From: Streptomyces sp. Ag109_O5-1
Lineage (GTDB): Bacteria; Actinomycetota; Actinomycetes; Streptomycetales; Streptomycetaceae
Length of the DNA stretch: 64,000 nucleotides
NCBI RefSeq assembly: GCF_003814875.1
Contig: NZ_RKQF01000001.1
Coordinates: 10,912,001-10,976,000, forward strand
Direction of reading: 5' to 3'
The position numbers were made by a program, and so were the translations under genes. Below, piece by piece: positions 34,092-42,895 of the stretch (position 1 is the first letter of the stretch; each line of letters opens with the position of its first letter). The notes under the pieces are model-generated. The model did no database searches and had not been told where the DNA came from. It saw only the letters and a program-made list of their open reading frames with translations.

Positions 34092-34747
34092 GTTCCCAGC
34101 TCCTTGTCCAGGAAACCGCGCAGCCTGCCGAGCGCGGTCGCGGCGACGGCGAAGGTGACCAGGTCACCGGGTTCGGCCGGGAGACCGTGGGCGGGCATCA
34201 GAGAGTGGCCCGCGCGGGTGATCTCCACGACCCGGATCTCGCCGTCGACGTCGAAGCCGGTCACCGGCCGGCCGGCGAGGTAGGGCGGCAGCTCGGAACG
34301 GACGAGGAGCGTCTCGCCGTTGCCGAAGACGAGTTCGGGGGTGAGGTGGCGGTGCAGCAGCATCTGGTGGATGCGGCTGACGGCCCAGCGGACGCTGGAG
34401 ACCGCCGGGATGCCCAGGTCCCGGTAGATCTCGGCGCGGCGCGGATCGTGGACACGGGCGAGGACGATCGGGACCCTGTAGGTCTCCTTCGCTGTCCGCG
34501 CGCTCACGAGGTTGGCGTTGTCGGTGGAGGTGACCGCGACGAAGGCGTCGGCACCGTCGATGCCGGCCGCCTCCAGGACCGGGCGGCCGAAGCCGTTGCC
34601 GACGTGGAAGGTGCCGGGGAAGCCCGCCGGCAGCAGCCGGTCCGCCGTGGGCCGCCGGTCCACCAGCCGTACGTCGTGTCCCTCCGCGGCGAGCTGCGCG
34701 GCGAGGGTGGCCCCCACCCGGCCGCAGCCCACGATGACGACTCTCAT
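34088..34747 (-). CDS. TrkA-family potassium uptake regulator
   Basis: 219 aa. Rossmann start VVIVGCGRVGATLAAQLAAEGHDV with LVDRR, then an RCK-C domain (LAGRPVTGFDVDGEIRVVEI to PGDLVTFAVAATALGRL). Start ATG 34747 overlaps the P-type ATPase stop by four bases, and its own stop overlaps the next TrkA gene by four bases, so translation of the three genes is coupled. Two different TrkA proteins side by side suggest a heteromeric regulatory ring, an inference. Confidence 0.88.
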   Translation of the reverse strand: MRVVIVGCGRVGATLAAQLAAEGHDVRLVDRRPTADRLLPAGFPGTFHVGNGFGRPVLEAAGIDGADAFVAVTSTDNANLVSARTAKETYRVPIVLARVHDPRRAEIYRDLGIPAVSSVRWAVSRIHQMLLHRHLTPELVFGNGETLLVRSELPPYLAGRPVTGFDVDGEIRVVEITRAGHSLMPAHGLPAEPGDLVTFAVAATALGRLRGFLDKELGT

Positions 34748-37575
34748 CGTGTTCCTCCCTTCACGGCCGCGGGGCGGCGCCGCAGCAGCCACTTCCGGCA
34801 TTCCTCGGCGGCCAGCAGCAGGACACCGAAGGCGGCCAGGACCGCCCAGTCGGCGGCGGTCAGCGGGGCGGTGCCGAAGACCGCCTGGAACGGCGGCGCG
34901 TAGCTGACGGCGGCCATGAAGGCGATGCCGAAGCCGCCCGCGGCCAGCAGCCAGGGGTTGCTCAGCAGCCCGGCCCGGAACACGCTCTGCCGGTCGGTGC
35001 GCACCGCGAGGGCGTTGAAGAACTGACTCACGACGATGCCCGCCTGGACCATGGTGATCGCCTCCCGGTAGACGGGGGTGTCCTTGGTGAAGTCCGCGTA
35101 GGGGATGCCGGAGGCCTGGATGTGCCAGAAGAACACGGCGCACACGCCGAGCGCCTGGATGCCGCCGAGGAAGAGGATGCGCCCCATGACGGCCGCCGAG
35201 AACAGCCGTTCCCGGCGCGGCCGCGGTGGGCTGTCCATCACGTCGGGCTCCGCGGGTTCGGCGCCGAGCGCCAGCGCCGGCAGCACGTCCGAGCCCAGGT
35301 CGATGGCGAGGACCTGGACGGCGGTGATCGGCACCAGCGGGAAGCCGACGAAGGTGGCCGCGAGGATCGGCACCAGTTCGGCGATGTTGTGGCTGAACAG
35401 GTAGATCAGGAACTTGCGGATGTTCCGGTAGACCGAACGGCCCAGCCCCACCGCGGTGCTGATGGACGCGAACGAGTCGTCCAGCAGCACCATCACCGCC
35501 GCCTCCCGGGCGACGTCGGTGCCGGAGGCGCCCATGGCCACCCCGATGTCCGCGTGCTTGAGCGCGGGGGCGTCGTTGGCGCCGTCTCCGGTGACGGCGA
35601 CGACCTCGCCCCGCCGCTGGAACGCCGTGACCACCCGCATCTTGTGCTCGGGGCTGACCCGGCACAGCAGCAGCTCGGCCGAGCCCGCCAGCAGCGCGTC
35701 CAGCCCGCCGTCGTCCAGCGCGTCGAGCTGCGCGCCCGTCACCACGGTCGGGTCGGGCGCGCGCACGATCCCGACCCGGCGGGCGACGGCCTCCGCCGTC
35801 AGCGGATGGTCGCCGGTGACCATGACAACACGGATCCCGGCCCGTCGGCACGCGTCCACCGCGTCCCGCACCTCCGGCCGCGGCGGGTCGTACATCCCGG
35901 CCAGCCCCCGCAGCGTCAGCCCCGACTCCACGTCACCGATCGGCGGGCGCGGCCCGGAGACCCGGCGCGAGGCGACCGCCAGCACCCGCAGCCCCTCCCC
36001 GGCCATGCCGTCCGCGGCGGCGGCCACCTCGGCGCGGGCGGCGTCGGTCAGCGCGACCGGCACGCCGCCCCGGTCGACGGCGGTGCAGCGGGCCAGCAGT
36101 TCGAGCGGTGCGCCCTTGACGTACGCGACGTACGTGCCGTCGGTGTCGCGGTGCACGGTGCTCATCAGCTTGCGCACCGAGTCGAAGGGGTACTCCGCCA
36201 CCCGGGGTGTACGAGCCTCCTCGCCCGCCGGATCCAGGCCCGCCTTCCGGGCGGCCACCACCAGGGCGCCCTCGGTGGTGTCGCCCAGCACCCGCCACCC
36301 GTCCCGCCCGGCCGGCGGCACCAGCCGGGCGTTGCCGCACAGCGCCGCCGCCCGCAGCAGCTCCCGGACGGCTGCCGCGTCGGCGACCTCGCCGTCGGGC
36401 GCGTACCCGACGCCGGTCACGGCGTGCGGCACCCCGTTCGCCCACAGTCGTACAACCGTCATCTCGGCCTGGGTGAGGGTGCCCGTCTTGTCGGTGCACA
36501 CCACGCTGGTCGACCCCAGCGCCTCCACCGCCAGCAACTGCTTGACCAGCGCGTGCCGTCGGGCCATCCGGCGCACCCCGATCGCAAGGGACACCGACAG
36601 CGTCGCCGGCAGTCCCTCAGGCACCAGCGCGACCATCACGCCGAGCGCGAAGACGAACGTGTCCACGAACGGCTGCCCGCTGGGCACACGGAGCGCGAAC
36701 ACCACCGCCCCCGTCGCGAGCGCGACACCGGCCACCCGCCGGGCCATGGCGGCGACCTGGCGCTGCAACGGGGTCTGCTGCCTGGGCGCCGCCGCGGTGA
36801 GCCGGAAGATCCGCCCGAACTCGGTGGCGGTCCCGGTGGCGAACACGACGGCCTCGGCGGTCCCCGCCACCACGTCGGTGCCCATGAACACGCAGTTGCG
36901 CGCCTCCAGCACCGCGCCCGCCGGCACCGGGTCGACGACCCGGGCCACGGCGTCGCTCTCGCCGGTGAGGGCCGCGTTGTTGACGGCGACCTCCTGCGCG
37001 CGGACCAGCCGGCAGTCGGCCGGCACCGCGTCCCCGGCCTCCAGGACCACCACGTCACCCGGCACCAGACCCCGTGCGGGCAGCTCTCCGGGTTCACCGT
37101 CCCGCAGTACCCGGCAGGTGTGCGGCACCATCGCCTGCAGGGATTCCGCCGTGCGCTCGGCGGAGTACTCCTGCGCGAAGCCGATGCCCGCGTTCAGCAG
37201 CACCACACCGAGGATCGCCACGGCCAGCTGGAGCGTGGCCGCGTCCCGGGGCTGCCCGAGCAGGTAGGCGAGGAACGTGATCGCCGAGGCGACGAGCAGC
37301 ACCACCGCGAACAGGTCGGTGAACTGCGCGAGCAGCCGTCGTCCCACCTGGCCGCGGGCCGCGCCGGGCAGCTCGTTGGCGCCGTACCGGGTCAGCCGCG
37401 CGGCGGCCTCGGCCGGGGTGAGACCACGCGGGCGGCTGTCCAGCGCGGCGAAGACGTCGGCGGCCGGGAGGGAGGGGACGGGGGAGTCGGGGCCGGGTTC
37501 CCGGGGCTGTGCCTCATCGGGCGGTGCAGCCGCGGGAAGCAGAGCGGCCGTTCCGGAGGGCGGCTCAGAGCCCAT
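34744..37575 (-). CDS. Cation-transporting P-type ATPase (CtpF/PMA1-like, P2-type)
   Basis: 943 aa. N-terminal cation-ATPase domain (LTPAEAAARLTRYGANELP), actuator loop LTGESDAVARVVD, membrane motif ALVPEGLPATLSVSLAIG (PEGLP), phosphorylation site VCTDKTGTLTQAEM, nucleotide domain KLMSTVHRD and YVKGAPLELL, hinge VTGDGANDAPALK, and a C-terminal cluster of transmembrane helices. PEGLP and the C-terminal helices place it with Ca2+/Na+-type P2 ATPases such as mycobacterial CtpF, a DosR target. Start 37575 (GGAGG site) overlaps the end of the CBS gene by 11 bp. The transported ion is not certain. Confidence 0.93.
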   Translation of the reverse strand: MGSEPPSGTAALLPAAAPPDEAQPREPGPDSPVPSLPAADVFAALDSRPRGLTPAEAAARLTRYGANELPGAARGQVGRRLLAQFTDLFAVVLLVASAITFLAYLLGQPRDAATLQLAVAILGVVLLNAGIGFAQEYSAERTAESLQAMVPHTCRVLRDGEPGELPARGLVPGDVVVLEAGDAVPADCRLVRAQEVAVNNAALTGESDAVARVVDPVPAGAVLEARNCVFMGTDVVAGTAEAVVFATGTATEFGRIFRLTAAAPRQQTPLQRQVAAMARRVAGVALATGAVVFALRVPSGQPFVDTFVFALGVMVALVPEGLPATLSVSLAIGVRRMARRHALVKQLLAVEALGSTSVVCTDKTGTLTQAEMTVVRLWANGVPHAVTGVGYAPDGEVADAAAVRELLRAAALCGNARLVPPAGRDGWRVLGDTTEGALVVAARKAGLDPAGEEARTPRVAEYPFDSVRKLMSTVHRDTDGTYVAYVKGAPLELLARCTAVDRGGVPVALTDAARAEVAAAADGMAGEGLRVLAVASRRVSGPRPPIGDVESGLTLRGLAGMYDPPRPEVRDAVDACRRAGIRVVMVTGDHPLTAEAVARRVGIVRAPDPTVVTGAQLDALDDGGLDALLAGSAELLLCRVSPEHKMRVVTAFQRRGEVVAVTGDGANDAPALKHADIGVAMGASGTDVAREAAVMVLLDDSFASISTAVGLGRSVYRNIRKFLIYLFSHNIAELVPILAATFVGFPLVPITAVQVLAIDLGSDVLPALALGAEPAEPDVMDSPPRPRRERLFSAAVMGRILFLGGIQALGVCAVFFWHIQASGIPYADFTKDTPVYREAITMVQAGIVVSQFFNALAVRTDRQSVFRAGLLSNPWLLAAGGFGIAFMAAVSYAPPFQAVFGTAPLTAADWAVLAAFGVLLLAAEECRKWLLRRRPAAVKGGTR

Positions 37576-38026
37576 GCGGGCCTCCGCCCGCACCGTCGCG
37601 TCCGGACGGCTCCTGCAGCACGGTCCGGGCGACCGGTCCCAGCAGGTCGGCCAGCCCGCGGAAGACGTCGAGGAACAGGTCGTCGATGGTCAGCACGCCC
37701 ACCACCCGGCCCAGCTCCAGGACCGGCAGCCGACGGACCCCGGTGCGGCGGAAGGTCCGGTACGCCGCCTGGAGGTCGTCGCCCGCGTCGACGGTGACGA
37801 CCTGGGCCGACATGACCGCGTCCACCCCGGCATCCCGGTCCAGGCCGCCGCCCAGGCCGCGCAGGGCTATGTCGCGGTCGGTGACGATACCGACCAGCAC
37901 CCCTTCGTCGTCGACGACGAGCACCGATCCGACGGAGGCCTCTGCCATCCGCCGGACCGCCTCCGCCAGTCGCACGCCCGGGGCCACCGTCACCGGCGGG
38001 GCGGTCATCGTCTCGCAGACTTTCAT
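37565..38026 (-). CDS. CBS-domain pair protein
   Basis: 153 aa, two CBS domains only: VCETMTAPPVTVAPGVRLAE to TDRDIALRG, and VMSAQVVTVDAGDDLQAAY to VVGVLTIDDLFLDVF. CBS pairs bind AMP, ATP or similar and regulate partner proteins. It is the second gene of a minus-strand run (nitroreductase, CBS, P-type ATPase, two TrkA) and overlaps the ATPase start, so it may sense energy charge for that transporter. ATG 38026 follows AGGAGTTGTCGT. Confidence 0.88.
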   Translation of the reverse strand: MKVCETMTAPPVTVAPGVRLAEAVRRMAEASVGSVLVVDDEGVLVGIVTDRDIALRGLGGGLDRDAGVDAVMSAQVVTVDAGDDLQAAYRTFRRTGVRRLPVLELGRVVGVLTIDDLFLDVFRGLADLLGPVARTVLQEPSGRDGAGGGPHGL

Positions 38027-38063
38027 ACGACAACTCCTCATCTTGGGGAGGGAACGACGCGGG

Positions 38064-39074
38064 TCAGTGCGGACGCACCGCGCCCGGGACGACGTCGAGC
38101 ACCTCGTGCACCGGGCGCCGAGGGCTCGGGTGGCCCACGGGGCCGTAGCCGAGCCGGATCACCATCTGCACCTGGGCCATTCCGGAACTCGGATCGCGGG
38201 TCACCCACCGCAGCTCGGGCCAGTCCAGGGTCTGGGACACCATCGAGGCGACCAGTCCGCCTGCCGTGGCCGTGAGCAGGACCCGTTCCAGGGCCTGACC
38301 CGCGCGTAGCCAGTCCGCCGGTCCGTCGTGGCCGGTACCCAGCAGGGCGATGTGCGGAAGCTTCTCGAACACCGCCGAGCCGCGTCCGGGCACCGCGTGT
38401 CCGGCGGCGAAGTCGCGCACCGGAGTCGCCGGGCCGTACCGGCTGGGGCCGAACGCCTCGACGGGGATGCCATCCGACGCGGGGGAGGCGTCCGGTGGTC
38501 CGGTCCGGGTCCAGTGGGCCGTCTCGGCGCGCAGAGCGGGGTCGAGTGCCTCGCGGCCCTCGGCGTCCTGCACCAGTTCCAGCAGTTCCTGCACATGCCA
38601 GGCACCGGGGAAGACCAGTTGCGCGCCCTCGGCGTCCGCGGCCTCGCGCATCCGGTCCTGCAGGTCGGCCGGTATCGGCCGCTCGCTGAAGGGATGGCGG
38701 CTGGAGTGGCGCCGGGGGATCGCCGGGTACAGGCAGGCGAGGGCTTGGTCGGGCGGTCCGGTGGTGTCCAGGGCCACTTCGGCGAGCAGCGTCGGATCCG
38801 CCGGATCCGGCAGCAGCCGTACGACCGCGGTCCATCCGGCCGCCGCGGCGGCCACACGCAGGTTGAGCAGCGCGGCACCGCAGCCCACATGCAGGCCGCG
38901 GCCGTCCGGGTCGGTACGCGGCAGCGCCCGCGACACGTCGGCGTGCAGCCGCAGGACGCCCTCGGCGGACAGGTAACGGAAGCGCCAGGGCTGTGCGTTG
39001 TGCAGCGACGGCGCCGCCGTGGCGTCGGCCACGAGTGCGGTGAGCGTGTTCGCGTCCACCTGTTGAGCGGTCAC
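38064..39074 (-). CDS. Acg-family nitroreductase-like flavoprotein
   Basis: 336 aa. It begins with GTG 39074 (AAGGGAGTCACC site). The sequence AAPSLHNAQPWRFRYL near residue 22 is the FMN-contacting start of Acg-type nitroreductases; PRRHSSRHPFSERPIP, LLGTGHDGPADWLRAGQAL and QMVIRLGYGP follow. M. tuberculosis Acg (Rv2032), Rv3127 and Rv3131 are DosR-regulon members of this family and lack ordinary nitroreductase activity; flavin storage has been proposed. Tandem boxes 61-95 bp upstream make this the probable promoter of the five-gene operon that includes the CBS, ATPase and TrkA genes. Confidence 0.88.
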   Translation of the reverse strand: MTAQQVDANTLTALVADATAAPSLHNAQPWRFRYLSAEGVLRLHADVSRALPRTDPDGRGLHVGCGAALLNLRVAAAAAGWTAVVRLLPDPADPTLLAEVALDTTGPPDQALACLYPAIPRRHSSRHPFSERPIPADLQDRMREAADAEGAQLVFPGAWHVQELLELVQDAEGREALDPALRAETAHWTRTGPPDASPASDGIPVEAFGPSRYGPATPVRDFAAGHAVPGRGSAVFEKLPHIALLGTGHDGPADWLRAGQALERVLLTATAGGLVASMVSQTLDWPELRWVTRDPSSGMAQVQMVIRLGYGPVGHPSPRRPVHEVLDVVPGAVRPH

Positions 39075-39134
39075 GGTGACTCCCTTCGCCGGGCCCCGCT
39101 TCCAGCGTGGACGATCACCACCGAGGTGCGGCAT

Positions 39135-39169
39135 GGGCCGCATGGACCCGGCGGGGGACCGAGTGGACC
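39135..39169. promoter_or_regulatory. Tandem DevR/OsdR-like boxes upstream of nitroreductase-ATPase-TrkA operon
   Basis: GGGCCGCATGGACC (39135-39148) and GGACCGAGTGGACC (39156-39169), centres 21 bp apart, 67.5 and 88.5 bp before the GTG at 39074. Confidence 0.6.
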
Positions 39170-39184
39170 TAAGGCAGCGGCTGC

Positions 39185-40066
39185 TCAGGCGGCTGCCGGC
39201 GGAACGACGAGGACGGGGCAGCGGGCATGATGCAGCACGCCCTGACTGACCGAGCCCAGCAGCATGCCGGTGAAGCCACCGCGCCCCCGGGTGCCGACGA
39301 CCAGACCCAGCGCGTCGGCCGAGGCGTCGGCCAGTACCTGCACAGGGTGGCCGACCACCAGTTCGTGACGCAGTTCCACCTCCGGGTAGCGGGCCTGGCG
39401 GCCGGCCACGATCTCGGAGAGCAGACGGCGAGCCTCCTCCTGTGGTTCGTGCTCGTCGAAGATCCGCAGCGGTCCCGGCTGCCACACGTATAGCGCGCGC
39501 AGTTGGGCCCCGTGCAGGGCCGCCTCCTCGAAGGCCAGGTCGACGGCGGCGGCACCGTGCTCGCTGCCGTCGACGCCGACGACGAAGTACCCGGGTTCCC
39601 GGGGAACGTGCTCCGGTTCCGGTACGACGACCACGGGACACCGTGCGTGCGCCATGACCGGTATGGCGACCGAGGCGGAGCCGAACACCTCCTGGGTCCG
39701 GCTCAGGTGCCGTGAGCCCAGGACGACGGCCGTGGCCTCGCGGCTCTGTTCGCGCAGCACCCACACCGGATCGCCCTCGGCGAGGAGAGTGTCGGTCCCG
39801 ACGTCCGGCTGCCGGGCCACGACGAAGGCCGTGGCCTCGTCGAGCAGTTGCCGCCCCTCCTTGTGCAGTGCCGCGTTCCACTCCTCCCAGGAGGGCGGCA
39901 CCTCCCGTCCCCGGTAGCCCCGGGTGGGCACGCCCTCGGCATGGACCACGCGCAACGGCAGCCGGCGGCGGGCCGCCTCGTCGGCCGCCCAGGTCAGCGC
40001 CGTGCGCAGGCCCGGATCCGGGGCGATCCCCACTACGATCGGGCGTCGGTCAGATGCCGTGGTCAT
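39185..40066 (-). CDS. Universal stress protein, two UspA domains
   Basis: 293 aa. Domain 1: IVVGIAPDPGLRTALTWAAD, VVLGSRHLSRTQEVFGSAS; domain 2: FVVGVDGSEHGAAAVDLAF, VVGTRGRGGFTGMLLGSVS, PVLVVPP. Here the second domain has the full ATP-binding loop GTRGRGGFTGMLLGSVS and the first is degenerate, the reverse of the USPs at 13479 and 32367. Start 40066 follows GGAGGCAGCC. The DUF1918 gene upstream overlaps its start by 17 bp, so the pair is co-transcribed. Confidence 0.92.
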   Translation of the reverse strand: MTTASDRRPIVVGIAPDPGLRTALTWAADEAARRRLPLRVVHAEGVPTRGYRGREVPPSWEEWNAALHKEGRQLLDEATAFVVARQPDVGTDTLLAEGDPVWVLREQSREATAVVLGSRHLSRTQEVFGSASVAIPVMAHARCPVVVVPEPEHVPREPGYFVVGVDGSEHGAAAVDLAFEEAALHGAQLRALYVWQPGPLRIFDEHEPQEEARRLLSEIVAGRQARYPEVELRHELVVGHPVQVLADASADALGLVVGTRGRGGFTGMLLGSVSQGVLHHARCPVLVVPPAAA

Positions 40067-40343
40067 GGCTGCCTCCGGCTGCCGGCGCGGATGTCAGATG
40101 CCTGACGCAGGCGTCCGGGCCGGGGAAGTAGAGGGTCACCCGCCCGTCGTCGGCCCAGCGCACGTCGTACGGCGGACTGCCGTCCGGATGGTGCAGCCCG
40201 ACGACCTCGCCGTCCCGGGCCACGACCCCGTCCGTGGTGCCGCGTACGACGATCTCGTCGCCGACGCGGGCCTGCATGGAACCGCCGGTCGCCTCGGGAC
40301 GGACGCCCGGATCAGGCTTCCTGCGCGGTGCGGGAGCGGTCAT
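40050..40343 (-). CDS. DUF1918-domain small protein
   Basis: 97 aa. The part from MQARVGDEIVVRGTTDG through EVVGLHHPDGSPPYDVRW and LYFPGPDACV matches the small SH3-like DUF1918 found next to USPs in actinobacteria; function unknown. The start at 40343 has GGAGGCGAGGACG upstream; an internal ATG at 40277 would give the bare domain but has a weaker site. It overlaps the USP gene start by 17 bp. Confidence 0.82.
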   Translation of the reverse strand: MTAPAPRRKPDPGVRPEATGGSMQARVGDEIVVRGTTDGVVARDGEVVGLHHPDGSPPYDVRWADDGRVTLYFPGPDACVRHLTSAPAAGGSHDHGI

Positions 40344-40432
40344 CGTCCTCGCCTCCTTCACGGCGGGGCGGGCTGCCGCCGCCGATTCCATGGAACCCCG
40401 GGTGCCGCCGGCGTGCCAGTGCCATTGGGCCC

Positions 40433-41078
40433 ATGCCGAACGGCGGGAGCCTGGAGCCGATCGCACTGGAGTACGTGGACCTGCCGGCCATGGCGGCGAT
40501 CGCCGACGACCACGGGACAGGGCTGGGCGTTCCCGCTTCCGTACGGCGCACCGCGCTCGGCTATCTGCTGGTCGTGCTGGAAAGCAACTCCGCGACACGG
40601 CTCCAGGAGGATGTCGAGGCGGCCGGCGAGCAGTTGCTCGGACTCGGCGCGCTGGACGTCTTCGTCCTGTCCGCGGCCACGGCCAGGAAGCTGGTCGAGG
40701 CCCGTGAGCGAGCCTTCTGGACGGCGAAGGCGGCCGGCGCCGACGACGTCGTGGACGTGGTCGTGCCGCGCGGGGAGCTGTCCGGCCTGCTGGTCGCCGT
40801 CCACGCGGCCGCCGAGGACACCGGGTCGCTGGTCACCGGCTGCGGTCACGCCGGCGACGGCAATGTGCACCTGTCGGTCTTCCAATCGGAGACGGAGTAC
40901 GAACGCCTGGTCCCGGCCCCGCACGGCCCGGGCTCCCGGCAAGCCCGCCGGGACCTGCTTGGTGCCCGCCTCCCGTGTCGCCACCGCCGAGGACTTCACG
41001 GCCCAGCTCGCCAAGGCCCTCGCCGAACCAGGCCCCCACCTCATCGAGGCCCGTATCCCTCCGCTCTTCGGCCCGTAG
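40433..41078 (+). pseudogene. Fusion remnant: FAD-linked oxidase C-terminus and TPP-enzyme C-terminus
   Basis: From 40433 one frame reads LEPIALEYVDLPAMAAIADD, VDVVVPRGELSGL and GCGHAGDGNVHLSVFQ, the C-terminal domain of GlcD-type FAD-linked oxidases; the FAD-binding N-terminal half is absent. After about 40905 homology stops, and from about 40960 a different frame reads VPASRVATAEDFTAQLAKAL then ARIPPLFGP, the C-terminus of a thiamine-diphosphate decarboxylase of the benzoylformate decarboxylase/acetolactate synthase family, ending at 41078. A deletion appears to have joined two neighbouring genes. Neither piece should be functional. Confidence 0.65.
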
Positions 41079-41168
41079 TGCTCCTCATGACCGTCCGGGC
41101 GTCCGGGTGCGCCAGGCAGGCCGGGCCGCGGTTCCAGCCGTACGGCCTGTCGATGGGTCCGCGTGGCT

Positions 41169-41456
41169 TCACATGGGCCAGCCGATGCTCTCAGAGGTGC
41201 TCTCCCGGGGGCCGGCCATGTCCTGAACGTCGTTCGCGGCGATGTTCAGCAACTGGTGGGCGAGATCCTCCATGGCCCTGCCGGCGGCCAGTTCGTCGCC
41301 GATCTCCGGCACGTCGGTGTCCGCCGGGTTGCAGTGCGCGGCCCCGCGGCCGGTGAGTTCCGTGGTGCCGGTGTCCAGCACCACCTGTGCCTTCGTCGTC
41401 CCGCGGTCGTCCTCGAAAAGGTGGAGACGGACCTTCCACTGCTCTGTGTGCGACAT
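41169..41456 (-). CDS. DUF1876-domain protein (Rv1738/Rv2632c family)
   Basis: 95 aa: WKVRLHLFEDDRGTTKAQVV, LTGRGAAHCNPADTDVPEIG and EDLAHQLLNIAANDVQDM. This short alpha/beta family includes M. tuberculosis Rv1738, one of the strongest DosR targets, whose fold resembles ribosome hibernation factors. Start 41456 follows GGCAAGGAGAGAACG. A box lies 135 bp upstream. A role in quieting translation under hypoxia is inferred from the family only. Confidence 0.85.
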   Translation of the reverse strand: MSHTEQWKVRLHLFEDDRGTTKAQVVLDTGTTELTGRGAAHCNPADTDVPEIGDELAAGRAMEDLAHQLLNIAANDVQDMAGPRESTSESIGWPM

Positions 41457-41590
41457 CGTTCTCTCCTTGCCTCCGTCCGCTCCCGTGGTCGGCCGGCCGC
41501 ATCCGCACGATGGAGCCGGGTGGCAGGCCTCCAGCAGTCGCGGGTCGGTCCCCCTGCTACCACTGTCGAACAGCGGCGGCCGTGGGTACA

Positions 41591-41604
41591 GGGCCGAACG
41601 GCCC
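41591..41604. promoter_or_regulatory. DevR/OsdR-like box upstream of DUF1876 gene
   Basis: GGGCCGAACGGCCC, one base from the perfect palindrome, centred 141.5 bp before the DUF1876 start. The 281-bp gap to the plus-strand nuclease-like gene holds nothing else I recognise. Confidence 0.6.
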
Positions 41605-41737
41605 CGCGGGACTTCCACTGGTACGAGGACGGCGAGCAGCGGACCACCTACGAGCGGCTGCCGGGGCCCACCCGTCGCGTCCCCCGGCCGTTGTCTAGCA
41701 TCGACCCCGTTCCTCGGTCCCTCTTGGGAGGCAACGG

Positions 41738-42895
41738 GTGCCCGGCAGTTCGTTCGCACGGCTTCAGTACCTGGTGGAGTCACTCACCGACGACCTGGTC
41801 TTCACGATGTCCAGGGGCAGCAAGGAACTGTTCCACAGCGACATGCTGGCCTGGTACGTGGAGCACCACCCGGTGCTGGGCGAAGCGCTGTCGGACGCCT
41901 GGCAGGTGCCCGCGAGCTGCAGCGGGCCGGATCGTGTGCGCGTACGGCGGGAGTGGCGGAACCTCGATCTCGTCGTGGAGTGGCCCGGCCGCAGTCCGCT
42001 GGTGGTCGAGAACAAGGTCTTCTCGCTCCCGGACACCGGCCAGCTGGACGCCTACGCCCGCGCCAAGCTGCACGGGCTCCACCACCCCGTCCTGGTGCTG
42101 CTGAGCCTGCTCGATCCCGGGTGGCCAGGACGGTCGTGGACGACGCCGGACGGGGCGCTGTGGCGTTTTCGCGGTTACGACGAACTCGGCGCCGTACTCC
42201 GCCCCTGTCTACCGGAGCTACGCGGAACGGACCGGTTCGCGGCCGACGCGTTCGAGCGCTGGCTCGGCCTGATCGACACCCTCGTGCGGCTGACTGCCGA
42301 GGTGGGCACGCCCGCCGACGAGGAGCCCCTGCTGCTGCCCGAGGAGGCGGCCGCCGTCCTCAGGTCCGCGCACCTCGACGCGACGGTGCAGAAGATGCGT
42401 TGCCTGTACGCCACGAACCGCATCCGCGCGGAGCTGGCGGGGGAGATCGAGCAGAGCGGGATCGTGGTGCGGACCACGATGAGCCGGGGCCAGGGCATCG
42501 TCGAGATGTTCACCGCCGACTCGGGACCCGGTTTTGGCTGGCAGATCCAGGAAGGCCAGTTCCGCCTCGTCTATCTCACGGGCCCGGGTCCCGGGTACGG
42601 CAGGGGGGAGGAACGGCGGGCGGTACGCGAGGACGAGGCACGCGCCCACAGCGACTACTTCCGCTTCGACGGCGCCCGCGACCTGCTCGGTGACACCGGA
42701 CCCGAACGCCCCGTCGTGGCTCCGGGCCTGCCGCTGTCCTTCAACGGGTTCGCCCCCGACTTCGTCTACCGCAGTGTCCCGGCACCCGACCTGACCATCG
42801 AGCAGGTGATCGACCTCGGTGTCACCTTCGCCCGCGCGGCACTGAAGGCCCACGCCGACGCCTTCGGCGCGGACCTCCGTACGGACGACCGGTGA
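41738..42895 (+). CDS. PD-(D/E)XK nuclease-superfamily protein
   Basis: 385 aa. The stretch NLDLVVEWPGRSPLVVENKV near residue 75-95 gives the D-Xn-(E)-X-K catalytic pattern on two beta strands; the preceding SKELFHSDMLAWYVEHHP is typical of the PDDEXK-like family of unknown function. The rest (residues 200-380) shows no recognised domain. GTG 41738 follows GGGAGGCAACGG. Its stop overlaps the DUF429 start by four bases. Nuclease or restriction-like activity is possible but unproven; the pair does not look like a known defence system. Confidence 0.7.
   Translation: MPGSSFARLQYLVESLTDDLVFTMSRGSKELFHSDMLAWYVEHHPVLGEALSDAWQVPASCSGPDRVRVRREWRNLDLVVEWPGRSPLVVENKVFSLPDTGQLDAYARAKLHGLHHPVLVLLSLLDPGWPGRSWTTPDGALWRFRGYDELGAVLRPCLPELRGTDRFAADAFERWLGLIDTLVRLTAEVGTPADEEPLLLPEEAAAVLRSAHLDATVQKMRCLYATNRIRAELAGEIEQSGIVVRTTMSRGQGIVEMFTADSGPGFGWQIQEGQFRLVYLTGPGPGYGRGEERRAVREDEARAHSDYFRFDGARDLLGDTGPERPVVAPGLPLSFNGFAPDFVYRSVPAPDLTIEQVIDLGVTFARAALKAHADAFGADLRTDDR

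Noticed and set aside
41605..41737. Possible coding remnant (HWYEDGEQRTTYERLPGP) upstream of the nuclease-like gene
   Set aside because: It looks protein-like for about 25 codons but I cannot assign a family, and no start or repeat supports it.
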